A stretch of 64,000 nt of DNA from Fervidibacter canadensis (GTDB taxonomy: Bacteria > Armatimonadota > Fervidibacteria > Fervidibacterales > Fervidibacteraceae): NCBI GenBank assembly GCA_041446545.1, contig JBGOEJ010000007.1, forward strand, positions 71,332 to 135,331, read 5' to 3'. The position numbers were made by a program, and so were the translations under genes. The notes below the pieces were generated by a model that was not told where the DNA came from, did not search any database, and saw nothing but the letters and a program-made list of their open reading frames with translations. Of the stretch, positions 8,269 through 16,548 are shown piece after piece. The stretch's first letter is position 1. Each line of letters begins with the position of its first letter.

Positions 8269-9116
8269 TGAGGCAATTGAGGTGGGACGGGTGAAGGCGG
8301 TGAAAGGGAGAAAGTCGCAAGAAGCCAAATGCCTTTGGGCGTCACCCGCACCGTGTGTAAGTTCAACTGCAATGGCGACAAGTCAAAGCGCAAGAGAGGG
8401 TTGAAGTTTTTGAACCGTTCCTGAAGCCAGTTAGAGGGCAGCGGAAAAATTTGGGCGATGGTCGCCCGCTGCAGCCGCCAATGCACTTCGTTGCCGTTAG
8501 CGGGAAAAAGTTCCGTCGTGGCGCTGAAAGGCAATCGCCCAAGGACAGTGTCGCCGACGGTGATGCGCCAGCGCCCTTCAATGTCCGCTGCCCCATCCCG
8601 CAAAGTCACCCGCAACTCTTCCACGCCCTCTTTCCCCGCCCGCTCGGCAAGGTAGCGCTGCAAAGCCTCGGGGGGGATGAAGCCCGACAAGAGACCTTCC
8701 GACGCTGAAACCAGAACGAGCCGACGGGCGCGCAACGAACCTTTTAGGTCAAACCGAACCGTTTTCGCTTGCGCTTTCACCTCCGCAATCTTCAACCCTT
8801 CATAATCGGCGTCGCGAAGCAAAATGACAACTTCACCGACCCGTCCCTCCTTTTCGGGCTTGCTGGTGAACTGAACGGGCAACATCTCCAAAAGTTGACC
8901 GCCCCGAAACGACAGCCCGTCTACGGTAATCGTCATCTTGCGAAACCTGCCTCGCAAGGTGGGCAATCCCGGTGCTCCGTCCAGTTCCACATCCACATGA
9001 CGGGCAGGCAAAGAGCGCCGCAGCACCCCTTCTATTTGTCGCTCCACCTTCTCAGGCGTTACCTGCGTGAACAGCAACAACAGCAATAAGCCGACGGCAA
9101 TTAAGCCCTTCTCCAT
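8265..9116 (-). CDS. LmeA-like (DUF2993) phospholipid-binding protein
   Basis: 283 residues with an N-terminal hydrophobic segment (LIAVGLLLLLLFTQV) that is a signal or anchor, so it is exported. The rest has the alternating basic/hydrophobic pattern of DUF2993: an N-terminal VERQIEGVLRRSL helix, VDVELDGAPGLPTLRGRF, and DYEGLKIAEVKAQAKTVRFD. Related LmeA proteins bind phosphatidylinositol-type lipids in the cell envelope; function here is inferred from fold only. The C-terminus is Pro-rich. It is convergent with gcvPA, sharing 4 bases. Confidence 0.65.
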   Translation of the reverse strand: MEKGLIAVGLLLLLLFTQVTPEKVERQIEGVLRRSLPARHVDVELDGAPGLPTLRGRFRKMTITVDGLSFRGGQLLEMLPVQFTSKPEKEGRVGEVVILLRDADYEGLKIAEVKAQAKTVRFDLKGSLRARRLVLVSASEGLLSGFIPPEALQRYLAERAGKEGVEELRVTLRDGAADIEGRWRITVGDTVLGRLPFSATTELFPANGNEVHWRLQRATIAQIFPLPSNWLQERFKNFNPLLRFDLSPLQLNLHTVRVTPKGIWLLATFSLSPPSPVPPQLPH

Positions 9117-9223
9117 CGCAGTTCACCCAACTTAAAGGTGACGAATGCCACACATCGGCTGCAACTACCTCACCAAAATTGGTTGGCGTCGTAAATCCTA
9201 ACCCAAAGGAGGGTGTTGCCGTT

Positions 9224-9695
9224 ATGCGCGACTTTCCCCTCAAGGGAAAGGCAGGTTCTATGCGGCGTCGTGATTTGCTGTTGGGTGGCGTTTCGTTCAC
9301 TCTGGGAGCAGGGACAATGGCGCTCCTGTCGGGCTGCAGTAACAGGGTGGTGATGGCGGAGCGACAACAAGACCAACAAATCTTGACGGCAGCAAAAATC
9401 GCTGAAGCATTGGCGACTGCCATGTATACTCGGTTCATCAACAACTCCCCTATTTTTTGCCCAGTTGCCCCGTGACGACCAAGATTATTTCAGGGCAGCC
9501 CGCGATGCGGAGATGCGCCACTATGAAGTGCTTCGGGACGCCACCAACAGCGAAACGCCCGTCACCACCTTTTATTTCCCCAAAAACATGTTCACCGACC
9601 CGCAAGTCACGATCAACACGATGCTGACGCTGGAAGACATCTTCATCGGTAGCGAAGCCGTGCTCCAAAGCGATGCCGCCAAAGTTGCGCTCTAA
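9224..9695 (+). pseudogene. Tat-exported ferritin-like protein, frameshifted and 3'-truncated
   Basis: The first part has a twin-arginine leader (MRRRDLLLGGVSFTLGAG) ending in a lipobox-like LLSGCS, then TAAKIAEALATAMYTRFINNSP. The frame then breaks in the T6 run near 9450-9456; removing one T would continue as IFAQLPRDDQDYFRAARDAE, a ferritin-like helix with E/H ligands (DAEMRHYEVL). The second part (frame from 9465) continues to LEDIFIGSEAVLQSDAAKVAL and stops at 9695, well short of a four-helix domain. The 3' end abuts the truncated Gfo/Idh gene on the other strand. The single-base shift could be a sequencing error; the truncation is not easily explained that way. Confidence 0.75.
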
Positions 9696-10382
9696 CGCCC
9701 CCGCACGGTCAAAGCAATGGTAGAACGACCCGAAAGCGTCGTGGCGGGCAAAACGGACAATGCTCCACGCCTCAAAAGGTGCGTGACCGAAGGTGGCAAC
9801 AGGTTCGGGCACTTCGTCCAGCAGCCACGCAAAGAGGTGGAAAAAGTGAACGCCATGCTCCACCAGCACACCTCCACTTTGGCGCTCATCCCAAAACCAG
9901 TGCTCAGGCGCTAACCCCTCGCAACTGGCAAAGTTGACGAACCAAACTTTTCGCACCCCACCCAACTTACCCGAAGCAATTCGCTCTTTCAACCACGCAT
10001 AGAGAGGATGGTAGCGCATGATGTGGTTGACGACGGCACGAACCCCTGACGCTTGCACGGCAGCGATGACCGCATCGGCTTCCTCTGGCGTCAATGCTAA
10101 CGGCTTTTCAATGAACAAGTGCTTACCGTTTTGGGCGGCGGCGATGGCGATTTCATCGTGCGTAGAAGGAGGCGTCAGGACACAAACGATGTCCACTTGC
10201 GGGTCACTGACGAGCGTTCGCCAATCCGTCGTCCAATGCGGGATGTCCATCTGTTCGGCGAAACTTTGCACTTTTTCTGCCCTCCGACCCGCAACGGCGT
10301 AAAGGGTGACTTCGGGCAACTCCTTCAAGGCGCTCAAAACGAAAGCGCCAAAAGCACCGTAGCCGATGGCTGCCACTCGCAT
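9450..10382 (-). pseudogene. Gfo/Idh/MocA oxidoreductase with C-terminus replaced by antisense DNA
   Basis: N-terminal Rossmann fold (MRVAAIGYGAFGAFVLSAL) and the EKPLALT motif identify an NAD(P)-dependent sugar dehydrogenase-type protein; homology is visible to about GSFYHCFDRAG (near 9700). From there to the stop at 9450 the frame is simply the reverse complement of the ferritin-like gene, so about 80 residues are not native. The ATG at 10382 follows GAGGTGAGAGAAG, six bases after the end of hyuB, so it sits in a transcribed operon. Probably inactive or altered; a deletion fused two convergent genes tail to tail. Confidence 0.8.
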
Positions 10383-10388
10383 CTTCTC

Positions 10389-11963
10389 TCACCTCGTCTG
10401 CCTTTTGCCCCATCCGCCTCCGCCGGGAGTAACGATGCGGATGGCGTCGCCCGCTTCCACGCTTAGCGAAGTTTTCCCCTTTAATCGCACTGCCCGACCG
10501 TCTTTTTTGATGAGCCAATCTTCACCGCAGCCACCCTTACCGCCACCGTGCGACCCGTAGGGAGCAAACTTGCGCCGCTCGGCGACGATGGAAACTTGTG
10601 CGGGCACGAGAAACTCAATCTCCCGCACGATGCCCGCTCCGCCCCGAAACTTGCCTTCCCCCGCTTTCTCAGGTGCCAATTCGTAACGCCGAACACGAAC
10701 GGGTAACTCCATCTCCAACGCTTCAACGGGCGTGTTTTGGGTGTTGGTCATGTGGACATGGACACCGCTAACGCCGTCCCGATGGGGACACGCCCCTGAA
10801 CCGCCGCCGATGGTTTCGTAGTAGGCAAACAATCGCCGACGCATCGGGTCGTAACCGCCAAAGGCGAGGTTGTTCATCGTCCCTTGGCTGGCGGCGGGAA
10901 TTTGGTCGGGCAAGGCTTGTGCCAATGCCCCCAAAAGGACATCCACGATGCGCTGCGAAGTTTCCACATTGCCCGCTCCGACAGCGGCGGGAAAGGTGGC
11001 GTTGACGACTGTCCCTTCGGGAGCGATGACCTCAATGGGCGCAAAGGCCCCTTCGTTCAACGGCATCTCTTCGGGCGCAAGGCACAGAAAGCAATAGCGC
11101 ACCGCCGCCAAAGTGACCGCTAAGGGACAATTGACGCTGCCTTGCCGTTGCAGGGAAGTGCCCGAAAAGTCCACGATGGCTCGGTCAGCCTCAATCGTCA
11201 AAGTCACGCAAATGGGGACAGGTTCATCGGTGATGCCGTCATCGTCCAACACATCGCGGAAGGCATAAACGCCGTCGGGAATTTGACGGATGGTTGCCCG
11301 CATCATTCGTTCGGTGTAGGCAAGCAAATCGGTGACGGCTTCGTTGAGTTTTCGCCATCCGTAGCGGCTCAGCAATTCGCCTAACCGTCGTGCTCCCAAT
11401 TCGCCGACGGCTTTTTGCGCCTCCAAATCACGGCGCAACTGGTCGGGCAGGCGGACATTGGCTTGCAGCAACGCAAGGGCGTCGTCGTTAAGTTTGCCTT
11501 TCCGCCACAACTTGATGGGGGGGATGCGGATGCCCTCTTCAAAGGCGGAAGTCGCCGCAAAGAGGGAACCAGCCTTCGCCCCGCCGATGTCGGCGTAGTG
11601 GGCGCGGCTGGCGACAAAACCCCAAAGGCGTCCCCGCCAAAACACAGGCACGATCACCGTCACATCGGGCAGATGCGTCCCACCCCGAAAAGGGTCGTTG
11701 AGGACGACGACATCGCCAAGGGCAAACTCGCTGAAAATTTCTCGCACAGCCCGCACCGCCATCGGCATGGAGCCGAGATGGACAGGAATGTGAGCCGCTT
11801 GGGCGACCATGTGCCCTTGCGCATCAAAGACGGCGCAGGAAAAATCCCGCCGCTCCTTGATGTTGGGCGAAAAGGACAGGCGCATCAGGGCATTGCCCAT
11901 CTCCTCGGCGATGGCAGCGAACAAGTCGGCGAAAATCGTCCGCTCCGCTGCCGTCAGCGCCAC
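10389..11963 (-). CDS. Hydantoinase B / N-methylhydantoinase B family protein
   Basis: 524-residue HyuB-type subunit, the family of the ATP-dependent 5-oxoprolinase/N-methylhydantoinase beta domain. Characteristic blocks are RLSFSPNIKERRDFSCAVFD, HIPVHLGSMPMAVRA, GDVVVLNDPFRGGTHLPD, QGTMNNLAFGG and the glycine-rich end TPGGGGWGKRQTR. The GTG at 11963 is preferred: AAGGAG lies 9 bases upstream. A longer GTG start at 12008 also has a purine-rich stretch. The partner HyuA (ATPase subunit) is missing from the neighbourhood, where decayed DNA is found instead. Confidence 0.88.
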   Translation of the reverse strand: MALTAAERTIFADLFAAIAEEMGNALMRLSFSPNIKERRDFSCAVFDAQGHMVAQAAHIPVHLGSMPMAVRAVREIFSEFALGDVVVLNDPFRGGTHLPDVTVIVPVFWRGRLWGFVASRAHYADIGGAKAGSLFAATSAFEEGIRIPPIKLWRKGKLNDDALALLQANVRLPDQLRRDLEAQKAVGELGARRLGELLSRYGWRKLNEAVTDLLAYTERMMRATIRQIPDGVYAFRDVLDDDGITDEPVPICVTLTIEADRAIVDFSGTSLQRQGSVNCPLAVTLAAVRYCFLCLAPEEMPLNEGAFAPIEVIAPEGTVVNATFPAAVGAGNVETSQRIVDVLLGALAQALPDQIPAASQGTMNNLAFGGYDPMRRRLFAYYETIGGGSGACPHRDGVSGVHVHMTNTQNTPVEALEMELPVRVRRYELAPEKAGEGKFRGGAGIVREIEFLVPAQVSIVAERRKFAPYGSHGGGKGGCGEDWLIKKDGRAVRLKGKTSLSVEAGDAIRIVTPGGGGWGKRQTR

Positions 11964-12004
11964 TTTCCTCAACTCCTTCCCCCTGCGTCTGGTGTTGCTT
12001 GTCA

Positions 12005-12216
12005 CCACCTCGCCAACAATTTCGGTCGGAACGGGATAAACTCGTGCCCCACAAAATGCCCCCCAAATCTTTGCCCAGTGTTGAAATGCTGGGCTACTTT
12101 CACGAAGTCGGCAAAAGCCGACTGAAAAGAGCCCACTTTTTGATGGGCTTCGTCATCGTAGCCTGCCAATTCATTGGCGGACAAATTTAGTGTGAGCCCC
12201 AATTTACCCGACCTGC
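12005..12216. other. Stretch with no assignable gene between hyuB and MobA-like remnant
   Basis: A 72-codon minus-strand frame (12002-12220) and a 63-codon plus-strand frame (11999-12190) are open, but neither resembles a family I know and neither has a convincing SD. Given the pseudogene next door, this is more likely decayed DNA than a gene. Confidence 0.4.
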
Positions 12217-12716
12217 TCACCTGCCCATTTCCCGATTTGCCGATATTTTCGCCCTTGGGAATCGCTCATCGGGTGGAAACCGCTTGACGAAAATTTTCCA
12301 GTGAACGACAGGCACACAAAGGTCGGCATCAAGCGGGCAGCGGTGAAGGAATTCGCCGATCGCCTCCGCCGTCAAAAAGGGCAGGTCGGTCGCCACCAGC
12401 AAAACCTGCGACGGTAATTCGCCACCATGCTAATGGCGCAACCGTTCAGCGGCTCGCATGAGATTTGCCAACGGGCTATCGGTCGCCACAATGACGGCAT
12501 CAGCATCTTGCAAGGCAGGATGACGAAAGGCTTAAAAAGGCACGATGACTATGAGGCGGTTGATGGCAGGCAGGGAACGAAGGGGGATGATTGTCCGTTC
12601 CAAAACGGTCAAGCCCTGCAGTTAATGAAGGCTTTCCGTTGCGTCCCCGCTACCTGCGCATATTCGCCGCCGATGCGCCCCGCCGCCAACAAGATAGCGT
12701 CCGCACCACCGACCAT
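12217..12716 (-). pseudogene. MobA-like nucleotidyltransferase remnant
   Basis: Fragments in several minus-strand frames line up with the MobA/GlmU-type NTP-transferase fold. From an ATG at 12716 one reads MVGGADAILLAAGRIGGEY (nucleotide-binding start), then AGTQRKAFI; another frame gives GLTVLERTIIPLRSLP; then a stretch DADAVIVATDSPLANL; and last LLVATDLPFLTAEAIGEFL with CPLDADLCVPVV. Frame changes and in-frame stops separate the pieces, so no full-length protein can be made. In intact relatives these blocks occur in this order over about 230 residues. The gene lies upstream of hyuB on the same strand. Confidence 0.7.
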
Positions 12717-12861
12717 CTCCGCCCTTCACTTCCCCTTTGACCGACGGTCTCCGTTGTGGCTGTTTTGTTGCGACTGAGAGCGACTCCAACAAGTTGCTCA
12801 TCGCCACTGGCTGTCGTCTCCAAAGATGCGTTCGTCAAAATTGTAGCCGAAGGTGAGAGCG

Positions 12862-13329
12862 ATGGCGGGCGAAGCGGAGAAGGAATTTGCCCGACGGTGC
12901 ACGGAGGCTTTGAGGGAGCGGTTAGGAGAACGGTTGTTGGCGGTTGCCCTCTTCGGCTCTGTCGCACGAGGCGAAGCGACGCCCGACAGCGACATTGACC
13001 TTTTGGTCATTGTGTCCGAACGACCCTCAGAAGCGCTAACGGAATGCCTTTCCGTGCGGCGGCAAATAGAACCTTACCCGCTGCGACGCCTTTCACCATT
13101 GGTGACGACACCAGAGCAGTTACGCCGCAACTTTTTGCTCCTTTTGGACATCACCGAAGAGGGACTTATTCTGCATGACCCGCAAGGGGTGTTGGCAGGC
13201 TTGTTGACAAAGGTGCGGGAGCGCCTTCAACAATGGGGAAGCCGAAAAGTGCGTTTGCCTGACGGCACTTGGTATTGGCAACTTAAACCCGACTGGCGGC
13301 TTGGGGAAGTGCTTTCCTTGGAGTTGTGA
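12862..13329 (+). CDS. MNT-type nucleotidyltransferase domain protein
   Basis: 155-residue minimal nucleotidyltransferase with the catalytic signature ALFGSVARGEATPDSDIDLLVI (GS-x10-D-x-D) near residues 34-55. The C-terminal GTWYWQLKPDWRLGEV matches a common tail of stand-alone MNT proteins. The ATG at 12862 follows GAAGGTGAGAGC. MNT proteins usually pair with a HEPN toxin and act as antitoxins by AMPylating it. Here no HEPN gene follows: only a 36-codon frame starting GTGAGG (13326-13435) lies before the next gene. Two other MNT/HEPN loci occur at 43.9-44.6 and 57.5-58.1 kb. Confidence 0.85.
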   Translation: MAGEAEKEFARRCTEALRERLGERLLAVALFGSVARGEATPDSDIDLLVIVSERPSEALTECLSVRRQIEPYPLRRLSPLVTTPEQLRRNFLLLLDITEEGLILHDPQGVLAGLLTKVRERLQQWGSRKVRLPDGTWYWQLKPDWRLGEVLSLEL

Positions 13330-13438
13330 GGGAGGCTATCTTTGAACGCCCCGATGCGGAAGTTGCCATCGCCGACGCAAAATTCGTGTCGGCTTGGGCG
13401 CAGGACTTGATGAGGCAAATGCAAGGGGGTGCGTAAGG

Positions 13439-14689
13439 ATGCGACAGACGCGACGGGAGTTTTTGCGGCAGGCAGCAAGCCTCGCTTCGGTGACGCTGCT
13501 AAGCAAGTCGGTCTTCGGCGCTAACGAGCGGGCTGGCGTCGCCGTCATCGGTTGCGGCGGGATGGGCAACGCCCACATCAGCACGCTCCTTGCCCTCAAG
13601 CAAAAAGGCGAACCCGTTGACATCGTGGCGGTGTGCGATGTGTGGCAGAAACACTTGGACGACGCCGCCCAACGAACAGGAGCGAAAGCGCTGCGGGATT
13701 ATCGGCGAGTGTTGGACGACAAAAGCATAGACGCTGTTTGCATCGCCACCCCTGACCATTGGCACGCCAAGATTGCCATAGAAGCAATGGAAGCGGGTAA
13801 GGATGTTTACTGCGAAAAGCCCATGACCCATTGGAAATCGTTAGACGAACCCAAACGCCTCGTCGCCACGCAAACTCGCACCAAGCGAGTGGTTCAAGTC
13901 GGCACGCAGGGAATGTCCGATAGCATTTGGGAGCAAGTCGCCGAACTTGTCAAGGCGGGCGAAATCGGGACACTGATACAAGCGCAGGCGGCGGACATGC
14001 GGACGGGTCATTGGGGTGTTTTGTGCGGTTGCGAAAAAGACATTGACCCTGACGCCAAGCCCGGAGTGAATTTGGACTGGGACATGTGGCTGGGTTGGCG
14101 GTTTGGTTTAGCACCCCGTCGGGCGTGGGAGCCCCGTCGCTACTTTGCCTTTCGCATCTTCTGGGATTACTCAGGGGGCATCGGCACGGACTGGTTTCCC
14201 CACCTCCTCACGCCGTTGGTGCGGGCGATGGGGTTGAAGTTTCCCAAACGGGTCATCGCTTCAGGCGGGATTTATCACCCTGAGCACAAAGGGCGATGGG
14301 AAGTGCCCGACATCTTCCAGATGGTCGTGGAGTATCCCGACGGTCCGTCCATCCATTTGATGGCATGTTTGGGCAACAACTGGGGAGCGCCGATGCTTCT
14401 TCGGGGCAGCAAGGCAACGCTGGTTTTTGAAGGCAACGGGGCAGTCATTTATCCGCAAAAAGAAGTCGTCGGCGAGTTGCCCCGAAAGGAAATTGCCCGA
14501 ACGCGCGGGGCATCGCTGGAAGAGCACTGGCGTGATTTTTTGACCTGCCTGCGAACCCGCGAACAACCCCGCAGCAATGCTCAGTTGGGCTACTATGTGA
14601 TGACGGCGTTGCACATGGGCATCCGCTCCTACTTGCAAGGGCGGGCGATGGAATTTGACGAACGCCTTCAAACTGTCAAGCCCGTTTGA
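13439..14689 (+). CDS. Tat-exported Gfo/Idh/MocA family oxidoreductase
   Basis: 416-residue NAD(P)-dependent oxidoreductase. The N-terminus carries a twin-arginine signal (RQTRREFLRQAASLASV), so it is exported folded with its cofactor. A Rossmann motif VAVIGCGGMGNAH follows, then CIATPDHWHAKIAIEAMEAGKDVYCEKPM with the family Lys in EKP, and substrate-domain blocks such as WDYSGGIGTDWFPH. It resembles the many secreted sugar-oxidoreductase paralogues of Planctomycetes and Armatimonadota; substrate unknown. Start at 13439 puts the Tat motif at the N-terminus; a longer frame from 13394 would bury it. It stands alone before the tRNA cluster. Confidence 0.9.
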   Translation: MRQTRREFLRQAASLASVTLLSKSVFGANERAGVAVIGCGGMGNAHISTLLALKQKGEPVDIVAVCDVWQKHLDDAAQRTGAKALRDYRRVLDDKSIDAVCIATPDHWHAKIAIEAMEAGKDVYCEKPMTHWKSLDEPKRLVATQTRTKRVVQVGTQGMSDSIWEQVAELVKAGEIGTLIQAQAADMRTGHWGVLCGCEKDIDPDAKPGVNLDWDMWLGWRFGLAPRRAWEPRRYFAFRIFWDYSGGIGTDWFPHLLTPLVRAMGLKFPKRVIASGGIYHPEHKGRWEVPDIFQMVVEYPDGPSIHLMACLGNNWGAPMLLRGSKATLVFEGNGAVIYPQKEVVGELPRKEIARTRGASLEEHWRDFLTCLRTREQPRSNAQLGYYVMTALHMGIRSYLQGRAMEFDERLQTVKPV

Positions 14690-14718
14690 AAGAACAAAGT
14701 TAGAGCGGATGGGTTATC

Positions 14719-14733
14719 ACGGCTAACAGCCGT
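14719..14733. repeat. Small palindrome ACGGCTAACAGCCGT
   Basis: Six-base-pair hairpin with a 3-base loop 30 bases after the oxidoreductase stop, followed by TTTC. It belongs to the dispersed GGCTATCAGCC-type family (see 21314, 40233, 49026, 63305). It might double as a weak transcript end. Confidence 0.55.
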
Positions 14734-14841
14734 TTCAATAAAGGGCGGAACCAGAAAGAGCCGACGAACTGCAAGCAACTTGTTTGGAACGACGACCAGC
14801 CACGACAGGCGCAATAAAGCGGACGCGCTTAAGGATGGCTT

Positions 14842-14849
14842 GCTATAAT
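14842..14849 (+). promoter_or_regulatory. Extended -10 promoter for tRNA-Leu
   Basis: TGCTATAAT: a perfect TATAAT at 14844-14849 with the TG extension, 11 bases before the tRNA 5' end. No good -35 hexamer is visible at the usual distance. Confidence 0.6.
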
Positions 14850-14860
14850 TTCTGCGGCGT

Positions 14861-14948
14861 GCCGGGGTGGCGGAACTGGCAGACGCGGGGGACTCAAAAT
14901 CCCCTGGGCTTCACGCCCGTGCGGGTTCAACTCCCGCCCCCGGCACCA
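14861..14948 (+). tRNA. tRNA-Leu (CAA)
   Basis: Class II tRNA with acceptor GCCGGGG/CCCCGGC, anticodon loop CTCAAAA (anticodon CAA) on stem GGGGA/TCCCC, a long variable arm (TGGGCTTCACGCCCG), discriminator A and encoded CCA. Confidence 0.96.
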
Positions 14949-14977
14949 AATTTTTGCCTCTTTGTTCCTTCCCTTGC

Positions 14978-15055
14978 GCGCCCGTAGCTCAGTCCGGAGA
15001 GAGCGCGGGACTTCGGATCCCGGGGTCGGGGGTTCAAATCCCTCCGGGCGCGCCA
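14978..15055 (+). tRNA. tRNA-Arg (TCG)
   Basis: Acceptor GCGCCCG/CGGGCGC, anticodon stem CGGGA/TCCCG with loop CTTCGGA (anticodon TCG), TpsiC arm GGTTCAAATCC, discriminator G and encoded CCA at 15053-15055. Confidence 0.95.
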
Positions 15056-15125
15056 AGACGGACAATTCCACGAGGTTGCCTTCCTGCGAAGGCGCGTTAA
15101 AATCCAACACGCCCAACTGTTTGAT

Positions 15126-15203
15126 GGCCCCGTCGTCTAGCCCGGTCAGGACGCTGGCCTCTCAAGCCAGAGGTCGCGGGTTCAAATCCCGCCGGGGCCA
15201 CCA
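15126..15203 (+). tRNA. tRNA-Glu (CTC)
   Basis: Acceptor GGCCCCG/CGGGGCC, anticodon stem CTGGC/GCCAG with loop CTCTCAA (anticodon CTC), TpsiC arm GGTTCAAATCC, discriminator A and encoded CCA at 15201-15203. The restriction-modification genes begin just downstream. Confidence 0.96.
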
Positions 15204-15275
15204 AATCCTTTGGGGTGATACTCGTGCGATGGGTAGCGATGGCACTGCTGATGGCGACAGAAGAGAGGATTACCA

Positions 15276-15604
15276 ATGTTGCTACCGCTCAAGGGACGAT
15301 TGGAGGAAGGCATTGCAGCGTTTCCAGAAGAACTTGCCCGTCGGCTCATCCTTCTCTTTCCCCATGTCGGCGAGACAATGCTTGATCCTTCCCTGGGCAG
15401 TGGCGCAACGATGAGGGGCGCCCGCTTGCTTGGTCGTTCCTGTATCGGCTACGAAATTGACTTAGAACTTCTGCCAATCATCCGAGCCAAAGTCGGTATG
15501 GAAAACGCATCGCTTGTAGACGATGCCCGTTTGAAGTCATCATCCGCGACGATGCCAAGCACCTGTGCACATGGCTTTCCGAGCAAGTCAGTAAAAGGAG
15601 GTGA
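15276..15604 (+). pseudogene. C-terminal fragment of a DNA methyltransferase, frameshifted
   Basis: The peptide from 15276 contains FPEELARRLILLFPHVGETMLDPSLGSGATMRGA and SCIGYEID, the SAM-binding motif region that lies at the C-terminus of beta-class N6/N4 DNA methyltransferases. The catalytic DPPY half is absent upstream, where the tRNA-Glu gene lies only 72 bases away. Near 15525 the natural frame shifts: the next frame reads FEVIIRDDAKHLCTWLSEQ and stops at 15604. So this is a remnant of a second methyltransferase of the same restriction-modification locus. Confidence 0.7.
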
Positions 15605-15644
15605 GCAGCAAAATTAGAGGCGAAAAATCGTGAGGTGGGACGCC

Positions 15645-16535
15645 ATGACCGCTGTCCTCTGCGGTGATTGTGTGGAATTGTTGGACAAGTCAACATTGAG
15701 ACACCACGGCATTGAGGCAGAATTTGCCCTGACTTTCCTTGACCCGCCGTTCAACCAGGGCAAAGACTACGCTTTCTTTGACGACGAGTTGCCGACAGAG
15801 GAGTATTGGCGATGGCTCGCACAGGTTTGTGCCAAGGTGTATGACCTGACTGTGGAGGGTGGTGCAGTTTACTTTATGCACCGTGAGAAAAATGCTGAAC
15901 ATGTCCTTCGGGTTTTGAGGGAGACCGGGTGGACGCTTCAGAACTTGATTGTCTGGCAAAAACGCACATCAGCAGTGCCGAACCAATGGCGCTACAGCAA
16001 AGCCTACCAAATCATCGCATTTGCCACGAAAGGGCGTAAACCTCGTGTTTTCCATCGCTTGCGCATTGACGCGCCGCTTCGCCCCGAATACCGTTATGAA
16101 CGGGAGAACGGGATGTTTGTCACTGATGTTTGGGACGATATTCGGGAACTCACTTCAGGCTATTATGCAGGGGATGAGGCATTACGCCATCCCGATGGCA
16201 GTCGGATTTGCACTCAGCAAGCACCCATTGCATTACTGCTGCGAATACTGCTTGCATCCACATTGCCAGGTGATTGGGTGCTTGACCCCTTTGCAGGCAC
16301 AGGCACAACTTTGGTTGTTGCCCAGCAATTAAGGCGCAACGCTGTAGGAATTGAGATTGACCCTCAAATGGTGGAGGTCATTCAATGGCGACTCAATGCG
16401 AAGCGTCCCGCTGATAGCGTTGTCCCGCTTCGGCATTACTACCGCTTTACTCCAAATCTGGATGCCATATGGCTTGCGGAAACTCCTTGCTATTCGCTAA
16501 TTGATCCCCAAACGCCGAAGTTGTTTGAAAAATGA
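15645..16535 (+). CDS. Type II site-specific DNA methyltransferase (beta class)
   Basis: 296 residues. The catalytic motif LTFLDPPFNQGKDYAF (DPPF, motif IV) lies near residue 30 and the SAM-binding motif DWVLDPFAGTGTTLVVAQQL (motif I) near residue 215, with a target-recognition region between them; that order defines the beta class. It transfers a methyl group from SAM to the exocyclic amino group of adenine or cytosine in a short recognition site. The ATG at 15645 follows GAGGTGGGACGCC. The stop overlaps the SD of the downstream endonuclease gene, so the two are translated together. The recognition sequence cannot be read off. Confidence 0.92.
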   Translation: MTAVLCGDCVELLDKSTLRHHGIEAEFALTFLDPPFNQGKDYAFFDDELPTEEYWRWLAQVCAKVYDLTVEGGAVYFMHREKNAEHVLRVLRETGWTLQNLIVWQKRTSAVPNQWRYSKAYQIIAFATKGRKPRVFHRLRIDAPLRPEYRYERENGMFVTDVWDDIRELTSGYYAGDEALRHPDGSRICTQQAPIALLLRILLASTLPGDWVLDPFAGTGTTLVVAQQLRRNAVGIEIDPQMVEVIQWRLNAKRPADSVVPLRHYYRFTPNLDAIWLAETPCYSLIDPQTPKLFEK

Positions 16536-16548
16536 GGAGGACGCAAGG

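Noticed and set aside
12002..12220. 72-codon minus-strand frame between hyuB and the MobA-like remnant
   Set aside because: No SD, no recognisable family, and it lies in decayed DNA.
13326..13435. 36-codon frame after the orphan MNT gene, as a HEPN partner
   Set aside because: Far too short for HEPN and without its helix motifs; kept only as a note in the MNT entry.
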